Assembly: GCA_026225945.1 (NCBI GenBank) | Contig: JAMJFZ010001871.1 | Location: 847,001 to 911,000, forward strand | Length of the DNA: 64,000 nt | Source of the DNA: Cricetomys ansorgei | Lineage: Eukaryota; Chordata; Mammalia; Rodentia; Nesomyidae | Direction: 5' to 3' | Shown here: piece after piece, positions 56,196-64,000 of the stretch | Numbering within the stretch: position 1 is the stretch's first letter | Layout: every line of letters begins with the position of its first letter | The notes under the pieces: model-generated | The model's input: the letters and a program-made list of their open reading frames with translations, nothing else | What the model was told of the DNA's origin: nothing | Database searches by the model: none | Made by a program: the position numbers and the translations under genes

Positions 56196-59059
56196 TAAAA
56201 TCAAAATGAGATACTCTTAAGTGAACATATCTACAGGTGTACATGAAGTTCAATTTTATCCTTCTTCTACTATCAAAAGGATTTGGAAGGAAGAGCCAAA
56301 TATCTGCAAATTTACTCGATGACAGTGACTATTAGCATTCTGATCAAATGTCTCCAAGGCCTTTATGGGCAATTAACAAAAATGGAGAAGTTCTGTTCAA
56401 TATAAGACAGGGGCACAGTAAGAAGATTACACAGGATGCATCTTCAGTGTCTTCTGACACATCTTGGTGGAATTATGAGAGGAGCAGTCCCGGATAATCA
56501 AAAGAAGGACAGAACATCACCTGAATACTCTTGACACATCATTATCAGTCACAAATGAGTATCTCCCATCCAAGTGATCTCCCTTACTCTTGCTCCAGTT
56601 AGATTAGCTTTATGTTACCACATACCAAACCAGAAACAAGTGAGCAACAGAGAAGTAGAAATTAATCAATGAAGTGCAAGTCACGAAACTTTGTGGATAA
56701 TAGAATAAGATGAAAGATGTAGTTTCTGAAAACAAAGCTATAAAAAGAGTAGAAAGATTATAACTTGAAAAGCCTGTGAAAAATGAAAATGTACTAGAAA
56801 AAACCTTTCTAGTCAGAGGAACCAAAATGAAAGACGAGATTTATCTGAAAACTGGCCTTGGGGTAAGAGATAAAGGCCCTGAAATGCCAGAGAATGAATT
56901 TTCAGCTATGTGATTACCAAAAGTTTTGGTATAAATTCTTAACCCTCCCTCTTTACCTTCCTTTTGGTTTTACTTAATAAGTAGGTTGAGCTAACATATA
57001 TTTGTATGGAAGAAAACATATTAGGCTTTTGTGTCTCTTAGTGATGGGGTCTTGTGCATTACCTCTGTAATAGATATATAACGAAATTGGTCAAAATGTT
57101 AATAAATATAATTAAATTAAATGGAAAGTACCTAAAAACTTAACATAGTTGATTATGGAAGAATATGTTTACCAGTGTGTCTTATCCTATTGAGGATACC
57201 AGCTGGAAACTTGGAATTTTCCCAGAGTAAAGAGTGAAGTGAATTCCAGGGAGGAGCAATGGTTAAATTGGGAGAAGTATTAAATCACTGACAATAACTG
57301 GAAGCCACTGTTACTCCCAGACTCTTAAGTGAGTTGAGACTTTATGGGAGGCATTACTTGTTATGAACTGAGACCTAGCAGAAGCAGAACACTGTCCATC
57401 TTTAACCTAGTAGAGAAAGATTAGCCAAGTGGGATCCCAAATCCCTTTTTTCTTTGCAGTCTTCTGTTTTGTCTCCAATTAGACTAAATTACATTAAAAC
57501 AGCCTGCAAGGGAGCCCAGGTCACAGAAGCATAAGCCTAGTGGCTACCAGCCAAGTTGTAAAAGTCAGCAAATGAGATAGTGGAGAACATCCAGGCTTTC
57601 TGTCTGAACACTTGTCCTAAAAAAGTTGAGGAAAAGTAGGCTCAGAAGTAAGAATAGATGCTAATCAAACACAGATCTTGTTAGGCAAGATTTACATTTT
57701 GACGGGCATTGAGAATATAAAAAGATTAATAAGGCATATTAGTGTAAGGAAGGGCCAATGGAAAACCTCATAATTTTGCATTGTTCATCATCATACCAAG
57801 ATTTAATATTATTTTTAAGGCGGGATACTTTGAATGACAGACACCTTCCGTAGAACCTGTTTTGTTTGTTTGGTTGTCTTGTATTAATTTTCTGGTCTGT
57901 TGGGGATAAAGTAAAAACAGTCAGTATAGGATGTGGTAGTCGGAAAGAATAGACACATGTTACTTTGTCATCTGAGTAAATTCTTACTTACGGTTAAAAT
58001 ACTTCATGTTCTCTAATAAAGACCCAGAGCATGGTGTTGACTTAGGAAGGACTGAGATGACCGTAAGTGTACAATAGCGATACCAGGTATACGGTATCAG
58101 AGCTACAAAGGCGCTACATTCACACATGGGATAGGTTTCTGTGCTGTTTAACATATGTCAAAATTTTGCCTTAACATGAAATACCATATTATGGTGATTG
58201 CCAATGAAGTGCATCAAGTTCATTCAATGGGAAACATCTTGCAGATTGAAATAAATACATATGCCTTTATCATACTTAGTTTTCACAAGATAGTCACCTT
58301 TTAGGAAGATTTGTCTTAGTGTTAGGCAAAGTCAGACATAATACGATTATCTGCTTGCTGGGAATTTGAGGATGACAAGATATTTGATTTAATGTGGGCA
58401 GATAATAAAACACATTAACTGTCTACTGTGAGATAATTTTTACATATATTCTCATCATCACAAGGGTGCATATAGTATGTGGGAGAAAGATACTAAACAT
58501 ACAGTTCTGCCTGAACTAGAAGCCAATATTCATTCTTACAGTTTTCATGGTTTGCAGCACCAAAGAGTAAGACATGTAGGACATGAAAGGATCCATCATA
58601 TTATCTCTTCTCATCCATATTACATAACACATTAAATAAGTAAATTAAACAATGCATTGACTTTGCAAGTATATACAATAGAGAAAAAAATGTATGAAAT
58701 TTAAAATTTTAAATTTAAAATATGCACCATGATTTATTTTATTACAAGCATAAATATGTTTAAAATTGAAACATAGATGTTTGATTAACACAAAAAAATA
58801 GTGTAAACCATTTTCATATGTTTAACAAAATGGTGTTAATCTTTATGAAACAGAACTGTGTATCAAAGATTTCATATTGTGTGCAGAGTAATAAATCAAA
58901 GCTGTTGCAGAGAAATAAAGACCATTGAGGCCTCCCTGACCTGATAACTCAAGAGTGTGGAATGCCATGCCTGGCTTTGGAATTTTCATTTATAACTCAT
59001 GTCTTCTGGGAGAATCATTGTCTTTTCCATCCATGCAGGGTGAGTCTATTTGAACCTTT
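56196..59059. other. Unassigned sequence, 2.9 kb
   Basis: No gene or confident repeat was recognised. A near-palindromic AAATTTAAAATTT block lies at about 58,697-58,722. The minus frame at 56,610-56,825 has no recognised domain. Confidence 0.45.
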
Positions 59060-59475
59060 TAAAAAAGATATCTTAAAATTAGTTCACAGCAGTTGTGGTA
59101 CCTGCACAACATAAAACTACCTAAAAGTCAGGCATGGCTGATGTAGAAGCTCACAAGTTCCCACCTAATGACCCCAATTGAGGTGTTAATGTCACTTTAT
59201 TATTGCTGAGAAGAAGGGAGAATCATTCTTTTTAGGGTGGGTGTGGCCACTGGTAAGATACCCAGGCTCCAGTGGATGGCCCTAAACCCTGGACATATGG
59301 ACAGAACTGATTGAACTACTTGGATTATTCTTTTTTCTAAAAAGAGTACATACGATTTGGTGAGGGAACATGTTGGAAGAGGAAATGGGTGGTAGATATG
59401 AACGTATTTTGTGTGTATGCACATGTTTGAAACTCTCAAAGAACAAAATATAAAAAATAAAAATAAAAGTATTAA
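59060..59475 (+). mobile_element. L1 3' UTR terminus
   Basis: The phrases cagcagttgtggtacctgca, caacataaaac, taagatacccaggctccagt, ggatggccctaaaccctgga, gatatgaacgtattttgtgt and ttgaaactctcaaagaacaa follow a rodent L1 3' UTR in order to its A-rich tail. Confidence 0.85.
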
Positions 59476-59547
59476 ATGTAAAAAAAGAAAAAAGAAAAAG
59501 AAAGAAAGGAAGGAAGGAAGGAAGGAAGGAAGAAAGAAAGAAAGAAA
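59476..59547. repeat. Polypurine (GAAA)n/(GGAA)n tract
   Basis: About 70 bases of A and G only, directly after the L1 tail, so it probably grew from that tail. Confidence 0.95.
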
Positions 59548-61369
59548 TCACAGAATATGCTACCTCTGAATATAAACAGGTTTCTAAACATTGGTTTCAC
59601 TATGTGATTGGTTATGCCTGTCTGATTTAAAATCTGTGTTTATGACATAATATCTGTGTTTGGAAACATAAGATATATTAGATATAGAAGAAATACTTAT
59701 AATAATATTACTAAGAAAAGTCAATTTATTTCATGGGGGTTGACTTTTAAGGAAGAGGTCAAGATAGTCCTTGTTTATAGAATCTGTGGGAGTACAGTGC
59801 TTGATAGTGTTTATTTAGTTGACTTTGAATTAATTTATAGGTCAAAACTTCTCCTACATTTAAAATGTGAAATTCTACTAGATGCTTGTGATATGAATTA
59901 ATACAATTTTGGCACAGACATATTCAGCAATGCTAGTGATTCTAGTATGTGGAAGTTCTTTGGGTTTCCAAGTTATTGTTTGAGGGCTTCATTGAGAAGG
60001 ATTTCTTTCCCTAATGTAGTAGCCATGATCACTGTGGATACCTAAGCATGACTGTACCAATATATACATAGATGGCTCCGACCAGCCAGTATTACCTCAT
60101 AGCTGTTACCTTATGTGATAAAATCAGAAAGCTGGAGATTTTCAGGTGTATGATACAGAATAAATCTGCCAGGAACATGCAGAAACAGGAACTGCTTGCA
60201 GGTACTCATAAGGTCCTGTGCCCTGAGGGGTAGCAGCAACTCATATAAGAGTAACATGAAGGAAATATCACTAAACACATTCAGGAAGGTCTAATTGTTG
60301 GAGGACATGGCAAGAAGGAAGAAACACTTAAAACTTAGTTTCAATTAATAATTGTAAAAAAACAATTTAATGATTAAATATTGGCATAGAAGTTCTATGA
60401 ACATGATTATAATTATTGAGTTGTTCATAGGTTGATGTATGTTTATTTATTATAAATTGTTATATGTAATATATGATTTCATGTATTGTATATATCCAAA
60501 TTAAACCCTGTCATACAAAATAATTTTACTGTGTCACAGAAATTAGAAAATAGCTGTACAAATTCCATTCTAGAAAAATAAATATATAATTATAAGACAT
60601 ACTTTATTTTAAAATATTCCTTTCATTATTAAACAAAATAGTTGTAATCATATTTAAGTATTATTTTTCTTTATCAAAGACAGCTTGTATTTTGAACTCA
60701 TTTTAGAATCTACCCAGCTTGCAGTCACTGCAGCAGCATATAATTTTAGTGACAATGCTTAGATCAGGTTTTGTGAATAGCATTCTTTTGAAGCTCGTCT
60801 TTCCCTTTTTAAATGACTGATGCTATGAGCTAGTAAATTGTTAAATATGGTTTATTTCACACAGTCTCTTGAGTTTAATAAAACGAACTGTTTTCACTTC
60901 AAAGGTGTTCAAAGTAAAAACGTATTTTCACATAGACCTTATTGTCTGCTTATTGACAATGAAACACAAAGTTCTCATTCCTTCTCTTTCTCTTTTCAGT
61001 GTAGCTCTGAATTTTATTTAGAAAGCAGCTTCCTCCATTGAAGACAAAAATGCATCTATAATGTGGTATAGGTGGGACTTCTCTTCAGAATGATCCTTAG
61101 TTGCCCAGATAGCCAAGTGTGAAAGCAGTGATATCTTCCTCATTCCAGAAACAAAACTCAACTGTGGGTGGACCATGCAGCTCAGTAGAACATGTTAAAT
61201 ACATATATTTACACTCGCATAACACATACACACATACTTATATCTAGAAGAAAACATTAGTAAACACCATTACCTGAAGTACGAAAAAAAACCAACAAAA
61301 ACAACAAAACCTACCAATACAAAACAGCCAACAAATAGTACTGTATTCAAATTAAGATCTCTGGATAGA
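59548..61369. other. Unassigned AT-rich sequence
   Basis: No gene or confident repeat was recognised in 1.8 kb. The frames at 59,656-59,901 and 60,838-61,041 have no recognised domains. Confidence 0.45.
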
Positions 61370-62080
61370 AATTCATGTTAGAAGAATTTAAAAAGAAACC
61401 ACAGAATGGGTAGAAGGCAACATATAAAAGTAAAAATAGTCAGAATATACAAATAGCTTCCACAGTAATATTAAAGTAATGTGCTACTTAGTTGTAAGGA
61501 AAATGAAAGGCCTCTGTCTGGTGAGTTACAAAGGACACTATCTATGCAAAGATGTAAAAAATGTAAAATGATCTAATATAATCATTATCTAGGAAAAGCA
61601 AATTTAAAAAGCAAAGATAGAGTTATCATTTTCAATAGTAGTCTGAGGCTGAGCATTATTGCTATGCCTAAACACTTAAGAGAAATCACAATAACATGAA
61701 GTGATGAAAAAAATCCACTACCTATTTAAAAACATGACTAAAATAAAAATAAAATCTAAAGAAACAAGTCACAGCATGAATATAGACTGTATGCTACTCG
61801 TACTGATAGAGAATAGGCATTTGGCACAAATATTTTAGAAAACTATTTTTCTGGCATTTACTAAAGCTGGACATGTTTTCTCACAGAAGAAAGTTTATTT
61901 TTCAAGTACATATCCAAGAAATTAATGCATATTTTATTAGTACATATACAATACAAACATAATCATATTTGTATTAGCCTAAGACATATATTGTCAAAAT
62001 GGCTGCTAACAGAGGAATATATAAACACATATTTTAAGAATGAAAAATGTATGAATATTTTCAAATATGTAACTTGGAAA
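61370..62080 (+). mobile_element. Ancient L1 (L1M-like) fragment
   Basis: The phrases aggaaaagcaaatttaaaaa, acatgactaaaataaaaata, agaaaactatttttctggca, aagtacatatccaagaaatt and caaaatggctgctaacagag, then gaatatataaac, follow the old L1 3' ORF2 region and 3' end in order. Heavily diverged. Confidence 0.6.
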
Positions 62081-62984
62081 GATAACTATTGAACAGTGAG
62101 TGCTAGCAATAAATCTCAAATTCTATATTGTTCAAAGATAGAAAAATCTTTGTAGCAAATAGTTTCATTTTTTTGCAAGATTTTTTTTTTTTGTTACTTA
62201 ACAGCAGAACTAACCTGCTAGTTCAGGGAAATAAGTGTAACTGGAGACAATCTCCAGTTATCCGGATATGATTTTCATTGAGGAAGTTAACTAGTGAGAA
62301 AAGGCTTAGAAAGATGTCCCACTGATAGGCATGACTCTCCTTTTATCCTGAGCATTACTGACACATGCGTTTTCACTTGAGTGTTGGTTGTGATGTTCAC
62401 TTAGGATTTATGCACATTTCTGCATGTTGTATCTATGGCAAAAAATGTTCATGAGGGGAGATCAGTATAAAAGTTAATGTTTATGTCTAAACTCCTTCAC
62501 CCCTGGTAGAGGTAAAGACAATGACCACAGTGGAATAGAAATGTTAAGAAGGCCTTGAGCAATAAAAACAAAGCTAGCTTAGATATGGGAGGAAAATAAA
62601 CCAAAGGATTTTCAGGTTTTGGAATGAGTGGATGGGTGGGTCATAGGAGCTCAAGGTCCAGATTCAACAAATTCATTTTCAAGGGGATTAAAATGTATTA
62701 AGGTCTATTTAAAATTGTATTTGTCAATACTGGTTACATAACATCATTTCAATGTAAGCATATAATATACTTTGTGCTTAATCTTTCCATACCCTGTTAT
62801 GTTTCTTTTTCTAGCCTTTATCCCTTGTATTACTTTTCTTTTGTTGAACTAATTAGTTTTGCTTCTATTTTCATGTCATCTGTATATAATGTACAGGTTT
62901 TTGCATATCTATATAAAATCTAGGACCCACAAATGAAAGAAAACCTGTCATTTAATTTGTCTTAAACTAACTAAATTTGCTTAA
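62081..62984. other. Unassigned sequence
   Basis: No gene or confident repeat was recognised, apart from the hairpin at 62,238-62,260 and a poly(T) run at about 62,181-62,193. Confidence 0.45.
62238..62260. repeat. Perfect hairpin, 10-base arms, 3-base loop
   Basis: The arm taactggaga (62,238-62,247) and tctccagtta (62,251-62,260) are exact complements around caa. It is too short on its own for a microRNA precursor, and the flanks do not obviously extend the stem. Confidence 0.9.
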
Positions 62985-63540
62985 TAGAATTATCTCCAGT
63001 TATACTCATTTCCCTGAACAAGATCTAACTTCATTTTTATATATGGCTGAAAAACAGAGTGTATCTAAACCACATTTTCTTTTATCAGTTCTTCTATTGG
63101 GGGGTACCTATGTTGGTTCCTTAACAGGTATTCAAAAAGAGAAAGTAGTAAGTACTGTTTTGTAATCTGCCTATAGTATGTTTACTTAAGTCTGTTGTGA
63201 GTAGTATAGTTTGCTCACATGGCTGCTCTGTTTTTTGTTTTATGAAGAACATCTATAATGATTTTTAAGCAGCCTGACTAATTCACATTCCTCCAAGTAG
63301 TGTTTAAGATTTCATTTGTCTCGATCCTTACCAGCCTTTGTTATTCATTTTCTAAAACATTCTTATTCTGACTGGGCTCAGATGCAATTTCAATGTAGTA
63401 CTAATTTTCATTTCTCTCATGGCTAGTGATGTTGGGCATGTTTTCATGTCTATTTCATATTTTAACAAAATATTAGCTCACTTCACTGGCCTATCCATTG
63501 ACTGGATTATTGGACATCTTGTTTCTTGCTATTTTTTTTT
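62985..63540 (-). mobile_element. L1 3'-region fragment, old
   Basis: The phrases ctaattcacattcctccaag, gatccttaccagcctttgtt, atttcatttctctcatggc and tagtgatgttgggcatgttt, then tccattgactggattatt, are the reverse complement of the L1 ORF2 end and 3' region in order. Diverged. Confidence 0.75.
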
Positions 63541-64000
63541 TTAATGCAGGGTTTGCATTCATCACTGATATTAATACTCCCCCAGATGTATAGCTAGCAT
63601 TTATTTTTCTACTATTCTGTAGATTCTTCACTAAGCTTCTTCTTCTCCCTCACAACCCTGCCAGACATGTTGAACAGTACTGTGTGTTACTGAGCTAGAG
63701 GTGAGCACGAAAGGTAGGTACGAACACTCAAACAATACTGGAACTTTTCTAATCGAGATGAAAAGCTATCATTGCAATATTTAATTTCCCCTCTAAAATC
63801 ACCAAAATTAGGAAGGCTTCTACAAAGTCAAAACAAGTCAAAATACAACAAAGCAAAGAAAATAGAACAGTGTAATTATAAACCATTTGGAAACAACTGG
63901 CATAAAAAAGGTGGGCATAGATTTTTATAAACAATAGAATTAATACATATAAAGTAAATTAACTTAATGTTGCAAACATAAGACATTAGAAAATCCATTG
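63541..64000. other. Unassigned sequence at the right edge
   Basis: Nothing was recognised. It may belong to a feature that continues outside the window. Confidence 0.4.

Noticed and set aside
62238..62260. microRNA precursor
   Set aside because: The stem is too short and the loop too small. The flanks do not extend the pairing.

Overview
This window looks like AT-rich, CpG-poor nuclear DNA from a muroid rodent (mouse, rat, hamster or vole group). The evidence is the SINE content: B1 in both orientations, B2/B3-type tRNA SINEs, B4-type SINEs, and a rodent composite SINE with a tRNA-like head and a B1-like body. Rodent L1 3' ends of the Lx/L1 type are also abundant. The B1 copies carry the motif ctctgtgagttcaagg, which fits rat or cricetid B1 as well as old mouse B1, so I do not name a species. 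Repeat family names come from remembered consensus sequences. No database search was run.

I found no host protein-coding exon, CpG island, tRNA, rRNA, snRNA or CRISPR array. Every open reading frame is short. The only recognisable coding sequence is a decayed stretch of L1 ORF2 (47.6-48.2 kb, minus strand). The window is therefore intergenic or deep intronic.

Layout. 0.3-1.9 kb: an old MaLR LTR split by a rodent-specific insertion. 2-11.7 kb: mostly unassigned sequence with scattered SINE and MaLR fragments. 11.7-12.6 kb: L1 3' UTR. 16.5-18 kb: B2, B3 and a long L2 relic. 20-25.3 kb: SINEs, a duplicated L1-like segment and a MaLR LTR. 25.4-26 kb: palindrome, (AT)n and L1 3' UTR. 26-30 kb: mostly unique sequence with a hAT MITE and a MIR. 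30.3-34 kb: B1, L1, LTR and B2 copies. 36.0-36.4 kb: a very long TTC tract. 36.4-40 kb: mostly unique sequence. 40.7 kb: a 40-bp minisatellite. 42.1-48.2 kb: dense L1 and SINE nest including a solo LTR with an exact target duplication. 48.2-56.2 kb: L1, two LTR types, SINEs and microsatellites. 56.2-64 kb: mostly unassigned, with L1 pieces at 59, 61.4 and 63 kb.

The interest lies in mobile-element archaeology and unusual DNA structure, not in genes. The best-supported observations are the nested insertion at the left end, insertions with exact target-site duplications, the TTC tract, the 40-bp minisatellite, and perfect-arm hairpins. Several high-complexity blocks without recognised repeats are flagged as candidates for conserved non-coding DNA. 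I see no sign of an undescribed multi-gene system.
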